NCBI GenBank assembly: GCA_040768665.1
Contig: JAXGMN010000033.1
Location: 62,001 to 126,000, forward strand
Direction: 5' to 3'
Length of the DNA stretch: 64,000 nucleotides
DNA from: JABWBD01 sp040768665
GTDB lineage: Bacteria; Planctomycetota; Planctomycetia; Pirellulales; Thermoguttaceae
Part shown: piece by piece, positions 16,085-25,800 of the stretch
How positions within the stretch are numbered: the first letter of the stretch is position 1
Layout: each line of letters opens with the position of its first letter
Position numbers and translations under genes: made by a program
Notes under the pieces: model-generated
Told to the model about the DNA's origin: nothing
The model's database searches: none
What the model saw: the letters and a program-made list of their open reading frames with translations, nothing else

Positions 16085-16891
16085 ATGAGCGTTCAAACCC
16101 TCTATACCGCGGCGACCGGGATGCGGTCGCTGGAAACGAAGCTCGACGTGATCGCCAACAATCTGGCGAACGTCGAGACCACGGCTTTCAAACGGGGCCG
16201 GGCGAACTTCGAAGACCTCTTCTATCGCCACGAGAAGATGCCCGGCGCCGAGGATTCCGCCGGACAGTATACGCCGACCGGAGTCTCTGTCGGCTTGGGC
16301 AGCCGCGTTTCGAGCGTGCAGACGGAGTTCCGGCAGGGATCGTTCCAGCAGACCGGTCGCGAACTGGACGTCGCCATCGAAGGCCCCGGGTTCTTCCAGG
16401 TGGTCGAGCCCGGCACCGGAGAGATCGTCTACACGCGAGCCGGCGACCTGTCGATCAATGCGAACGGCGAACTGGTGATGGGGTCAGCGAGCATCGGCCG
16501 GTTGCTGGAGCCGCCGATCATCATCCCGCAGGACGCCACCGCCATCTCGATCAGCCCCCAGGGGATCGTGTCGGTGCGGCAACCGAACTCGGCCCAGTTG
16601 GCGCAGGTCGGCGAGATCGAACTGGTGACGTTTCTCAATCCCGAAGGGCTTCTGAAGCTCGGAGAGAACCTCTACTCCGAAACCGACGCCTCCGGCGCCC
16701 CGACCCCCGGGACACCGGGCCAGGAAGGCGTCGGCGTGCTCCGCCAGACGATGCTCGAAGCTTCGAACGTGGAGCCCGTGAACGAACTGATCGATCTGAT
16801 CACGACCCAGCGGGCGTTCGAGTTGAATTCACAGGCGATCCAGGCGGGCGATCAGATCATGCAGTTGATTGCGAACTTGAGGCGGATGTAA
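16085..16891 (+). CDS. flgG: Flagellar distal rod protein FlgG
   Basis: A 268-aa protein of standard FlgG length. It starts MSVQTLYTAATGMRSLETKL, carries DVIANNLANVETTAFKRGRA, the FlgG-type LFYRHEKMPGA and VGLGSRVSSV segments, and ends with VEPVNELIDLITTQRAFELN and IQAGDQIMQLIANLRRM, the helical C-terminus. It forms the distal rod in the periplasm and is exported by the flagellar type III system, so it has no signal peptide. Confidence 0.95.
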   Translation: MSVQTLYTAATGMRSLETKLDVIANNLANVETTAFKRGRANFEDLFYRHEKMPGAEDSAGQYTPTGVSVGLGSRVSSVQTEFRQGSFQQTGRELDVAIEGPGFFQVVEPGTGEIVYTRAGDLSINANGELVMGSASIGRLLEPPIIIPQDATAISISPQGIVSVRQPNSAQLAQVGEIELVTFLNPEGLLKLGENLYSETDASGAPTPGTPGQEGVGVLRQTMLEASNVEPVNELIDLITTQRAFELNSQAIQAGDQIMQLIANLRRM

Positions 16892-16893
16892 CC

Positions 16894-17970
16894 ATGCGAC
16901 GAGGATCTCTGACACGTGGACAAGTCCGGTTCGCGGTTCTGGCGGTCTTGCTGGCCGCAGCGCCGGCGGTTGCCGCGGAAATCCAAATCCGAACGGAGTG
17001 TCGGCCGGGCGGCGGCGTGGTGACCCTGGGCGACTGTGCCGACATTCGCTCCACCAATCCTCAGGAAGCCACCGCCCTGGCGGAGCTGGAGTTGCTGCCC
17101 GCGCCGCCGGTCGGACAAACGCGACTGGTGCGAGCACGGGAAATCCAGGACATCATGCTTCTTCGCGGGATCCACCTCGCACAGTGCCGCTTCGGCGGTT
17201 CCAGCCAGCTCACGGTGTACGGGCCGGACGCGGATGCCGTGCCCGCGGCAATGGGACCTTTGGCTTCGACCGCGGTGAAACGCGTCGAACGGCAACTCCG
17301 CGAGGCCGTGCTGGCCTACCTGGGGCAGGTCGCCGGCGCGGACGAGGCGAGGCAGGTCGAGTTTTCGGTGGCCGACGAACTCGCTCGGCGGGTGCACGCG
17401 GCGGGCGGTGTGAGGGCGGTGCGCGGCGGGCAGCCACCCTGGTCGGGCACGCAATCACTCGAGGTCGTTCTCGATACCGGGCAGCAACCGGAGCGGTTCC
17501 GCATGGACGTCCACATCCAGATGACTCCGAAGATCGTCATTAGCACCCGCGCGATTCCTCGCGGTGCGGTCATCACATCGGCGGATGTCGTACTGGCTCG
17601 CCACGCCGCGGGTCGCCTTCCCGCGGACTGCTTCCTTGCGGTTGACCATGTGGTTGGGAGCGAGGCCGTCCAGACCATCGGCGAAGGAGCCGCCCTGGAT
17701 TCGAAGATGGTTCGGACTCCGCTTCTCGTTCGCCGGGGCGACATCGTGACCGTCTATGCTCGCAACGGCGCGATTCGCGTACGTACGACTGCGCGGGCTC
17801 GTGATGACGGCAGCCGGAACGAACTCGTCGGTATAGAAACTTTGACGGACCGCCAGGTGTTCTTCGCAAAGGTCAGCGGAATCCGAGAACTGGAAATCGA
17901 CACGCCGCGAGCCAACGCGGCGACCGCCGCCATGGCGGACAGGCGGTTCAGTGGCCGGGTGGTCGAGTGA
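16894..17970 (+). CDS. flgA: P-ring assembly chaperone FlgA
   Basis: A 358-aa periplasmic protein with a signal peptide (FAVLAVLLAAAPAVAAE), starting 3 bp after flgG. The C-terminal half contains the SAF domain typical of FlgA: VISTRAIPRGAVITSADVVL, then VGSEAVQTIGEGAALDSKMV and RRGDIVTVYARNGAIRVRTT. The protein is longer than E. coli FlgA because of a larger N-terminal domain. It aids FlgI polymerisation into the P-ring. Confidence 0.9.
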   Translation: MRRGSLTRGQVRFAVLAVLLAAAPAVAAEIQIRTECRPGGGVVTLGDCADIRSTNPQEATALAELELLPAPPVGQTRLVRAREIQDIMLLRGIHLAQCRFGGSSQLTVYGPDADAVPAAMGPLASTAVKRVERQLREAVLAYLGQVAGADEARQVEFSVADELARRVHAAGGVRAVRGGQPPWSGTQSLEVVLDTGQQPERFRMDVHIQMTPKIVISTRAIPRGAVITSADVVLARHAAGRLPADCFLAVDHVVGSEAVQTIGEGAALDSKMVRTPLLVRRGDIVTVYARNGAIRVRTTARARDDGSRNELVGIETLTDRQVFFAKVSGIRELEIDTPRANAATAAMADRRFSGRVVE

Positions 17971-18016
17971 TCGTGCAATGAAATGATGGTGTAATGCCGT
18001 GGTGGAGTGGTGCAAC

Positions 18017-18685
18017 ATGAAGCGTGAAGTTTTGCCTGGCGTGATGGTGCTGATGCTGGTGGTCCTCACCGCCGGCCGGGCAAGCGGGCAGAGTTCGAGC
18101 CTCTTCGGGGCTCCCGAGCAGCGGCGGCCGCTGACGCTGCCGACCTACTCGTGGACGTACCAGCCGACCCCGGAACCGAAGGAGGTCAAACTCCACGATC
18201 TGATCACCGTGGTCGTCGACGAGAAGTCGCAAGTAATCAGTGAAGGCGAGGTGGATCGACGCAAGAAGGCCGACCTTTCCATGGTTCTCCAGGACTGGCT
18301 GCAACTCGATGGCCTGGACGTCAAGCCGGCACCCCAGTCCAACGGCGATCCGACCATCGGCGGCAAACTGGACAGCAAGTACCGCGCCGAATCGGAACTC
18401 GAGACCCGCGATGCCATGAAGTTTCGAATCGCGTCGGAGGTCGTCGATATTCGCCCCAACGGGACGCTCGTGATCGAGGGGCACCGCATGATCCGCAACA
18501 ACGAGGAAGTATGGGAAATGTCGCTCAGCGGGATCGTGCGGCCGGAGGATGTCCTGCCGAACAACACCGTACTCAGCGAGAATGTCGCGGACATGCGGAT
18601 CCACAAACGCGAGGCCGGCCATACTCGCGACGGCTACCGCCGCGGGTGGTTCCTCAAGTGGCTCGACACCTACCAGCCTTTCTGA
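18017..18685 (+). CDS. flgH: Flagellar L-ring protein FlgH
   Basis: A 222-aa protein whose core matches FlgH: HDLITVVVDEKSQVISEGEV, GGKLDSKYRAESELETRDAM, NGTLVIEGHRMIRNNEEVWE and LSGIVRPEDVLPNNTVLSEN. It forms the outer-membrane L-ring around the rod. The signal peptide (LPGVMVLMLVVLTAGRASGQ) has no lipobox cysteine, whereas most FlgH proteins are lipoproteins. I chose the ATG at 18017; one at 17999 would add six residues. Confidence 0.93.
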   Translation: MKREVLPGVMVLMLVVLTAGRASGQSSSLFGAPEQRRPLTLPTYSWTYQPTPEPKEVKLHDLITVVVDEKSQVISEGEVDRRKKADLSMVLQDWLQLDGLDVKPAPQSNGDPTIGGKLDSKYRAESELETRDAMKFRIASEVVDIRPNGTLVIEGHRMIRNNEEVWEMSLSGIVRPEDVLPNNTVLSENVADMRIHKREAGHTRDGYRRGWFLKWLDTYQPF

Positions 18686-18802
18686 GAAGCCTGGCGCATG
18701 GAGCGAGGAGCACGGAGGATAATGCACATGGAGCGGGGCGAGTGTCTGTTTCCGAGGGCGGCCGAGAGGATAGCGAGTCTCTTTCCCTGGAGAAGGGATT
18801 GC

Positions 18803-19945
18803 ATGCATCGTCGTAAAGCATCAGCGAGTCGATTCCGCCTGCTGCTTTCGTCTCGAAAGCAAACCATTCGGGATGGAGCAGACTCCACTTGCTCCGGGTT
18901 CCAAGCTCTGTGCTCCTTGCTCCTTGCCTTCGGCCTCCTCGCGATGTCGGCAGAGGCTCGAACGACGCTTCAGAGCATCTGTCGAGTTAAGGGGCAGGAA
19001 GAGAACACGTTGCAGGGTCTGGGATTGGTCGTCGGCCTGAAGGGAACCGGCGATGGTGCCAACTTCCTGCCAACCATCCGCAGCCTGGCTACGGCCATGC
19101 AATTGATGGGTAGCCCGATCGGCCCCACGGGAGCCGCTGAACTCAAGGACGCCAAGAACGTGGCCCTGGTGATGGTCACGGCAACCGTGCCCGCGGCCGG
19201 CGCCCGGCAGGGAGACAAGATCGATTGCGTGGTCAGCTCGATGGGATCGGCGAAGAGCCTGGCGGGCGGACGGCTCTTCTTGTCGCCGCTGTTGGGGCCG
19301 GATCCGCAGAACCCCCGCGTCTACGCCCTGGCCCAAGGTCCGATTACGTTGGAGTCCCCCGACCTGCCGACAACCGGCCGTGTGCACGGCGGCTGCCGGC
19401 TCGAGGAGGATTTTTTCAACGTCTTCGTCCAAGAAAACAAGATAACCCTGGTCCTCGACGCAAACCGGGCCGGCTTCCAGGCCGCTCAGGAAGTGACGGA
19501 ATTGATCAACAGCCAACTCAGCTTCCAAAGCAGCGGCATCCCGCTGGCCAAAGCCCTGAACCAGGTGTGCGTCGAGGTAGCCGTTCCGCCGCAGTACCTG
19601 GAAGATCCCGTACTGTTCGTCTCGCAAGTGCTCAGCCTGCCGTTGGCGGAGGTGCCGACGGGGGCCCGCGTGGTGATCCACGAGCGGACCGGCAGCATCG
19701 TGATCAGCGGCGACGTCGAGATCGGCCCGGTGGTCGTCACGCACAAGAACGTCGTCATCGAAACCGGCAACCCGGCCGCGCCGGGTCAGTTCGTGGCGGT
19801 CGACTCCAACGACCCGCAGAACGCAAAACTGAAATCGCTGATCGAGTCGCTGAATGCCGTACGGGTTCCAACCGCAGACGTAATCGACATCATCAAGGGG
19901 CTGGCCAGGAACGGAAAGCTGAATGCGGAATTGATCGTGGAATAA
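18803..19945 (+). CDS. flgI: Flagellar P-ring protein FlgI
   Basis: A 380-aa protein. The start at 18803 follows GAGAAGGG. A long basic N-terminus precedes a hydrophobic export segment (LCSLLLAFGLLAMSAEA), then the FlgI fold: NTLQGLGLVVGLKGTGDGAN, ALVMVTATVPAAGARQGDKI and the C-terminal VRVPTADVIDIIKGLARNGK with LNAELIVE. It polymerises in the periplasm around the rod. The unusually long N-terminus may mean a later start. Confidence 0.93.
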   Translation: MHRRKASASRFRLLLSSRKQTIRDGADSTCSGFQALCSLLLAFGLLAMSAEARTTLQSICRVKGQEENTLQGLGLVVGLKGTGDGANFLPTIRSLATAMQLMGSPIGPTGAAELKDAKNVALVMVTATVPAAGARQGDKIDCVVSSMGSAKSLAGGRLFLSPLLGPDPQNPRVYALAQGPITLESPDLPTTGRVHGGCRLEEDFFNVFVQENKITLVLDANRAGFQAAQEVTELINSQLSFQSSGIPLAKALNQVCVEVAVPPQYLEDPVLFVSQVLSLPLAEVPTGARVVIHERTGSIVISGDVEIGPVVVTHKNVVIETGNPAAPGQFVAVDSNDPQNAKLKSLIESLNAVRVPTADVIDIIKGLARNGKLNAELIVE

Positions 19946-19953
19946 TCCTCTTT

Positions 19954-19993
19954 CATTAGTCATTGGTCATTGGTTATTAGTCATTGGTCATTG
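19954..19993. repeat. Heptanucleotide repeats between flgI and flgJ
   Basis: About five to six 7-bp units of the form ATTRGTY (ATTAGTC, ATTGGTC, ATTGGTT) fill the spacer. The sequence differs from the other arrays in the operon but the period is the same. Confidence 0.75.
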
Positions 19994-20015
19994 CTCTTTT
20001 CCCGGAGAGACTCCG

Positions 20016-20333
20016 ATGCGTGTTGGTGATGCGATTCGCGGGCCGATCGCGGAATACTCAGGCCCAAATTCGGCCAAGCCGCCGGAGGCGGAGGGGCGAT
20101 ATGACGAGCAGACGCGGGAGGCGTTTCAATCGTTTGCCGGCCAGACGCTGTTCGGACAAATGCTCAAAGCGATGCGGAAGACCGTAGGCGCCCCGGCCTA
20201 CTTCCACGGTGGCCAGGCCGAGGAGATCTTTCGGGACCAACTGGACCAGGTTCTCGCCGAAAAACTGAGCGACGCTTCGTCGGAAAGATTCTCCGAACCG
20301 ATGTACGAACTCTTCACACTCAGCCGACGCTGA
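20016..20333 (+). CDS. flgJ: Rod-binding protein, FlgJ N-terminal domain only
   Basis: A 105-aa protein matching the rod-binding domain of FlgJ: FAGQTLFGQMLKAMRKTVGA, then PAYFHGGQAEEIFRDQLDQV and YELFTLSRR. The C-terminal glucosaminidase domain found in gammaproteobacterial FlgJ is missing, so another hydrolase must open the peptidoglycan. It acts as a rod-capping or scaffold protein in the periplasm. Confidence 0.85.
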   Translation: MRVGDAIRGPIAEYSGPNSAKPPEAEGRYDEQTREAFQSFAGQTLFGQMLKAMRKTVGAPAYFHGGQAEEIFRDQLDQVLAEKLSDASSERFSEPMYELFTLSRR

Positions 20334-20384
20334 CGGCCGGACTGCCGGATACACAGTTCCTCACAATGAATGACGAATGACACA

Positions 20385-20873
20385 ATGACCGATAGCCACT
20401 GGGATTCGGAACTGGCGGAATTTCTGAATGATCTGTCGGCCGTGCAGGACGCGACGTTGGAAATCCTCGCCGAGAAACGAAAGTGCATCGTGGACAAGAA
20501 CATGGAAGGGCTCGCTGCCGTGGGGGATCGCGAGCGGCAAGTCATCGGGCAACTCGAACAGTGCCTCGAGCGGCGCGACGGGCTCCTCCGCCGTGCCGCG
20601 AAAGAAGGGTTCCCCTCCGATAGCATCCAGTCGCTCACCGAAGCGCTGCCGGGCCCTCAGCGGCGGGGCCTTCGAACTCTCGCTCGCCACTCCGCCAGCC
20701 GAGCTCGCCTTCTGCAGCACCAGAGCCTGACGAACTGGGTGCTCGTCCAGCGAACCTTGCTCCATTTAACGCAGATGATAGAGATTATCGCGACCGGCGG
20801 CCGAATGAAACCGACATATGGAAAGGACGACACCGTTCGATCCGGTGGGACACTCGTCGACCACGCGGTTTAG
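20385..20873 (+). CDS. flgN: FlgN-family export chaperone
   Basis: A mostly helical protein of about 162 aa. Segments such as LNDLSAVQDATLEILAEKRK and LTEALPGPQRRGLRTLARHS fit FlgN, the cytosolic chaperone of FlgK and FlgL, and it lies directly before flgK. I start it at the ATG at 20385; the ATG at 20370 belongs to a short ATGACGA repeat run. The identification rests on fold, size and position rather than a strong motif. Confidence 0.78.
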   Translation: MTDSHWDSELAEFLNDLSAVQDATLEILAEKRKCIVDKNMEGLAAVGDRERQVIGQLEQCLERRDGLLRRAAKEGFPSDSIQSLTEALPGPQRRGLRTLARHSASRARLLQHQSLTNWVLVQRTLLHLTQMIEIIATGGRMKPTYGKDDTVRSGGTLVDHAV

Positions 20874-20913
20874 TGAACGATGGAAGTCTTGATAAACTGC
20901 GGGATTCGTCGCC

Positions 20914-22620
20914 ATGTCGCTCTACAGTTCGATCCGGATGGCGGGCAATACTCTGCAGGCCGACAGCATTGCCCTGCAGGTGGTTGGGCAGAACATTGCC
21001 AATGCCAACACACCCGGCTATATACGCGAAGAGGTGCTCCTCTCGCCCGCCCCAACGCAGCGGCTAGGCGGATTGCTGCTGGGGATGGGCGTTCAAGTCC
21101 TTTCCGTCAACCAGAAAATCGACACCTTCCTCGAAGAGCGTCTCCGCAGCGCCGTGAGCGATCAGTTCTCCGCCGAAGCGCAGGAAGAGACCTACCTCCA
21201 GCTTGAAGGCATCATCGGCGAACTCAACGACACCGATCTGAGTACGGCGCTGAACCGGTTCTTTGGCAGCATCAACGAGGTTCTCAACCAGCCCGAGAGC
21301 GCGTCGGTGCGGAATTTGGCAATGCTCCAGGGAAAGACACTGACGGAGGATATCAAGCGGCTGGCGAACCGTGTCGGCGAGATGCGGTTCGATATCAACC
21401 AGCGCGTTACCAATATGGCGTCGGATGTCAACCGCCTTCTCGAAGAGATCCGGACGCTGAATATCCGGATCGCGGAAACCGAGGTGGGCGGTGCGACGGC
21501 CAGCGATGCCGTCGGCCTCCGCGACAAACGTCTGGAAGCCTTGGAAGATCTCGCGGAACTGGTCGACATCCGCGTGCAGGAGCAGGAAAGCGGAGCGGTC
21601 GTCGTGTACACCGGCGGCGACTGGCTGGTCTACGAAGGATCGGCAAGGCAGGTCGAGGTCGTGCTCGACAACGATCGCGGAATGTCGGCGTCCAGCATCC
21701 ACATTGTCGACGTCGACTCGCCGCTGGAGGTCAGTGCCGGGCAGCTTCATGGCCTCACCACGGCGCGCGACGATGTCCTCGGCGGGTATCTCGACAAGCT
21801 GAACGATTTCGCGCGAACGCTCATCTTCGAGTTCAATCAGCTCTACTCGAAGGGCCAGGGACTGAACGGCTACCAGGAGGTAACCAGCGGGCTTCCGGTC
21901 GACGGCAACAAAGTGCCGCTCAACCGGCCGGAAGCCGGACTGCCCTTCACGCCGGTCAACGGCTCCTTTCAATTGATGGTTTACAACAAGAAGACCGGCA
22001 TGGCCAAGACAGCCGACATCCTGGTCGACTTGAATGGCATCGGAGATGACATGTCGCTGGAGGGGTTGCGCGACGCCATCAACGCCGCTGGCGTCGGTGT
22101 CTCCGCCAGCGTCACTCCAACCGGGACCATTACCATCAAGAACGACGGCATCGACCAGGAGTTCGCCTTTGCCAACGACACCAGCGGGATCCTCGCCGCT
22201 TTGGGGATCAACACGTTCTTCACCGGGACCAGTGCAACAGATATCGGGGTTCACCGGGACGTACAAGAAGACCCCGCGAAGTTTGCCGCAAGTCTCGGAG
22301 GAATCGGGCATGATACCGATATTGCGATCGAGATGGCCGCGTTTCTCGATCGGCCCCTGAGTTCGCACAACGGAGAGACGCTCTCGATCGTCTACGACCG
22401 CATGATCGGCGAGACGACGCAGGGGTCGACCGTCGCCACCGCGACGGCCGAGGGTGCACGAGTCTTCCAGCAGACCCTTCGCGGCCAGAAGCTGGCCACG
22501 AGCGGCGTCAGTCTTGACGAGGAAGCGGTGAAAATGATCGCATACCAGCACTCGTTCCAGGCCTCCGCCCGGTACATCCAGACCCTCACGGATTTGTTGA
22601 ACCTCCTGGTGAATCTCTAG
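20914..22620 (+). CDS. flgK: Hook-associated protein 1, FlgK
   Basis: A 568-aa protein starting MSLYSSIRMAGNTLQADSIA with the rod/hook signature VVGQNIANANTPGYIREEVL and the C-terminal VSLDEEAVKMIAYQHSFQAS followed by ARYIQTLTDLLNLLVNL. It joins hook to filament. The middle contains LEGLRDAINAAGVGVSASVT, resembling a flagellin hook IN motif, which also recurs in FlgL downstream. Confidence 0.95.
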   Translation: MSLYSSIRMAGNTLQADSIALQVVGQNIANANTPGYIREEVLLSPAPTQRLGGLLLGMGVQVLSVNQKIDTFLEERLRSAVSDQFSAEAQEETYLQLEGIIGELNDTDLSTALNRFFGSINEVLNQPESASVRNLAMLQGKTLTEDIKRLANRVGEMRFDINQRVTNMASDVNRLLEEIRTLNIRIAETEVGGATASDAVGLRDKRLEALEDLAELVDIRVQEQESGAVVVYTGGDWLVYEGSARQVEVVLDNDRGMSASSIHIVDVDSPLEVSAGQLHGLTTARDDVLGGYLDKLNDFARTLIFEFNQLYSKGQGLNGYQEVTSGLPVDGNKVPLNRPEAGLPFTPVNGSFQLMVYNKKTGMAKTADILVDLNGIGDDMSLEGLRDAINAAGVGVSASVTPTGTITIKNDGIDQEFAFANDTSGILAALGINTFFTGTSATDIGVHRDVQEDPAKFAASLGGIGHDTDIAIEMAAFLDRPLSSHNGETLSIVYDRMIGETTQGSTVATATAEGARVFQQTLRGQKLATSGVSLDEEAVKMIAYQHSFQASARYIQTLTDLLNLLVNL

Positions 22621-22631
22621 GGGGGGCAGCA

Positions 22632-22868
22632 ATGACGAATGACGAATGACCAACGATCAATGACCAATGACCAATGGCTGACCACTGACCACTGACCACT
22701 GACCACTGACCACTGACCACTGACAACGGACAACTGACCACTGACAACGGACAACTGACCACTGACAACTGACAACTGACAACTGACAACTGACAACTGA
22801 CAACGGACAACTGACAACGGACAACTGACCACTGACAACGGACAACTGACAACTGACAACTGACAACT
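22632..22868. repeat. Long heptanucleotide tandem array before flgL
   Basis: A ~237-bp run of 7-bp units almost fills the flgK-flgL spacer. It starts with ATGACGA and ATGACCA units and continues from about 22677 as some 27 units alternating CTGACCA, CTGACAA and CGGACAA. Because the period is not a multiple of three, all frames across it are open on the minus strand and give repetitive SVVSCQL-like peptides, which are not genes. Confidence 0.85.
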
Positions 22869-22876
22869 AGCGCGCC

Positions 22877-25800
22877 ATGAGCATCATCGGCATCCCGACC
22901 ACCCGCGTCAGCGATCTGTTCGTGCGCGATCGCATACTGCGGCAGGTGCAGTACGATCAGCGAGAGTTGTACCGCGCGCAAATGAAGCTGAGCACGGGCC
23001 ACCGGTTTCAACTTCCGAGCGAAGCGCCGGTCGCCGCGATGCAGATCCTTAGTCTCCAGCGCCTCATCGAGCGGAAGGACCAGGTGAAGACGAACCTGGA
23101 CACCAATCAGACGTTCCTCACCGCCACCGACGTCGCCATGTCGCGAATCTCATCGATCGTCGCCGAGGCCCGCGGGGTGGCGCTGGGCGTTCTCGGCACT
23201 ACCGCTTCGGATACGCAGCGTCAGGCAGCGGTGCAGCAAATCCAGGAAGTCACCAAACAGGTGTTCGACGCCGGAAACCAGAAGTTCCGTGGACGCTACC
23301 TCTTCGCCGGCACCAGCACCATGGTCCGGCCGTTCCAATTTGCGGACGAAAACTACATCGAGTACGTAGGCAACGAACGGAGACTGTCCAGTTACGCCGA
23401 CGTCGACTTGTTGTTCGACAGCAATCTGACCGGCAGCGAGGTGTTTGGCGCGGTCTCGGCGGAAGTCCGCGGCGCGGATCTCCATCCCGCCCTGAGCCGC
23501 AACACCCGGCTTGCCGACCTCCGCGGAGGCGAAGGGATCAGCGAGGGCACTCTGGAGATCTCCGGTGGAGGCGACCCGATCTTCGTCGAAATCGCCGGCC
23601 TGGAGACGATCGGCGACGTTGCCGCCAAGATCCGCACGGAGGGTGCGGAGCTTCCCGACGGCAAGTGGCTCACCGCGGACGTCACGCCCGAGGGCCTCGT
23701 CGTTGAGCTTCACGCACCCGATGGCGTCTCGCCAGGCCACCTCCTGATCCGCGAGGTCGGCGGCGGTGTTACGGCCTACGAACTGGGGATCCTTCGCAAG
23801 GAGGACGCCGGTCCCAAGGTGGAAGGCGATCCGCTTCGCCCGAAGCTACGCAACACGACAATGCTGCGAGATACCCTCGGCACGCGCGCCATGGCGTTCT
23901 TGCACATGGTCGGAACCGACAACGATCTGGTGATCGAGGCCGATCGCAACGGCTCGTCCATCAACGGAATGAACGTCAACGGCATCCAGGTCGAGATTGT
24001 CAACGACCCGGCCGTCTATGCCGGTCACGAAGTCGTCGAACTGAGCGGCGGCAAGCTCACGATTCGCATTGAAGAAGGAGCAACCAACGCCCAACACGTT
24101 ATCGCCGCCTTCGAAAAATACTACGACGCGGAAACGATGCCTTTCCGCGCTACGCTCGACTCGGTCGAAGGCAAGGAAGGCCTGGGCGTAGTGGCCGCCA
24201 CCGATCCGGCCGACCCGATCTTCACCGCGTGGGGCAGCGGAGAGAACCTCGACCAGCAACACGGCCTGATCATCAAGAACGGCCATCAGGACGTAACGGT
24301 TCCCTTGACAACCGCCCAGACCGTCGAGGATCTGCTCAACGCCGTCAACGGCAAACGTGCCGGGCTGATGGCGGAAATCAACGAAGCAGGCACCGGCATC
24401 AACATTCGGTCCCGATACAGCGGGGCCGACTTCTCCATCGGCGAAAACGGAGGACAGACGGCGAGCCAGTTGGGCCTGCGAACCTTCACGGCGGCCACGC
24501 GGCTGGAGGACCTGAATTTCGGCCGTGGCGTGGTCGACTACGAAGGCATCGGCACGAAAGCAACGGCGATCTTCGACCTGCCCGGCGAGCAGAACAACCT
24601 CATCTTTCGCGCCCGCACCAGCGGCGCCCAATGGAACAGCACGACGATACGCCTCGAAGAGGCTCCGCCAGGCGGCAGCCTGTCGATGACCTACAATCCC
24701 GATCCGATCCACCGCGAGATCGTCTTCCAGATCGAGCCGGACACGACCGCCAACGACGTCCTCGCGCTGTTTCGGAGCACCCCCGGCGCCCGTGACGACT
24801 TCGAGATCGAGCTGGATCCCCTTGACGGATTGCCGAATGCGGGAACCGGGATCGTCACGCCGGCCACGTCCGTCACGGCGGGTGGCGACTGCGAGAACTC
24901 CGACTTCTCGATCACCCGGCGCGATGGGGTTGTCCTCGAAATCAACGTGAACGGGGCGCAAACGATTCAGGACGTTCTGGACGCGATTAACGGCCACGCG
25001 GAGAATACGCCCGTTGACTCCTCCGATCCCAACAGCCCGCCGGCGCTGTGGGCTCAACTGGCTTCGCACGGCAACGGCATCGAACTGGTCGACAACAGCA
25101 TCGGCGGCGGCACGCTCACGGTGCGGCGTGCCACACTGAGCACGGCCGCGATCGGACTGGGGCTCGTTCCCGAAGGAAGCGAGACCAACTCTCAGACGAT
25201 TGCGGGGACGGCGGCGGCTTCGCCGCCGATTCTCCTTGCGCCCGGCGGCACGATGGTCGTCCAGGCCGACTATCCCGGCGCCTACGCCAATCAGGTCCGG
25301 GTCGTTTTCGAGGACGCCGGCCTGGATCCCCCAAGCTTCACATACACATCGGATCTAAGCGGCATCACGCTCACGTTTGCAATCCAGCCGGATACGGAAG
25401 CACACCAGCTTAGCACCCTCCTGGAAAACGATCCCGTGGCCGGCGCCCGCTACTCAATCCATATCGAGGGCAACGATGGGTCCGGCACGATCGCGGATAC
25501 CACTACACAGGTGCTGACGGGCGGTACCGGGGAAACACTCTCCGGCTCCGACGTGAATCCCATGGAGACCGAGGGACTCTTCACCGCCTTGAGCCGCCTG
25601 CAGCAAGCCTTGGAGACCAACAACATCCAGGAGGCCACGCGCGCGATCGAGTTGCTCGACGAATCGGTTCTCAATCTGAACTTCTCGCGGGCGGAAGTGG
25701 GCGCCCGGCAGCAGGGGCTCGACATCCTCAAGAACCGCCTGGACGCCGAGGAGATCGATCTGAAGGAGGTGCTCTCGCTGAACTATGACATCGACATGGT

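Noticed and set aside
22632..22868. A CRISPR-like array, or a repetitive minus-strand protein
   Set aside because: The unit is only 7 bp with no spacers, and the repetitive peptides occur in every frame because the period is not a multiple of three.
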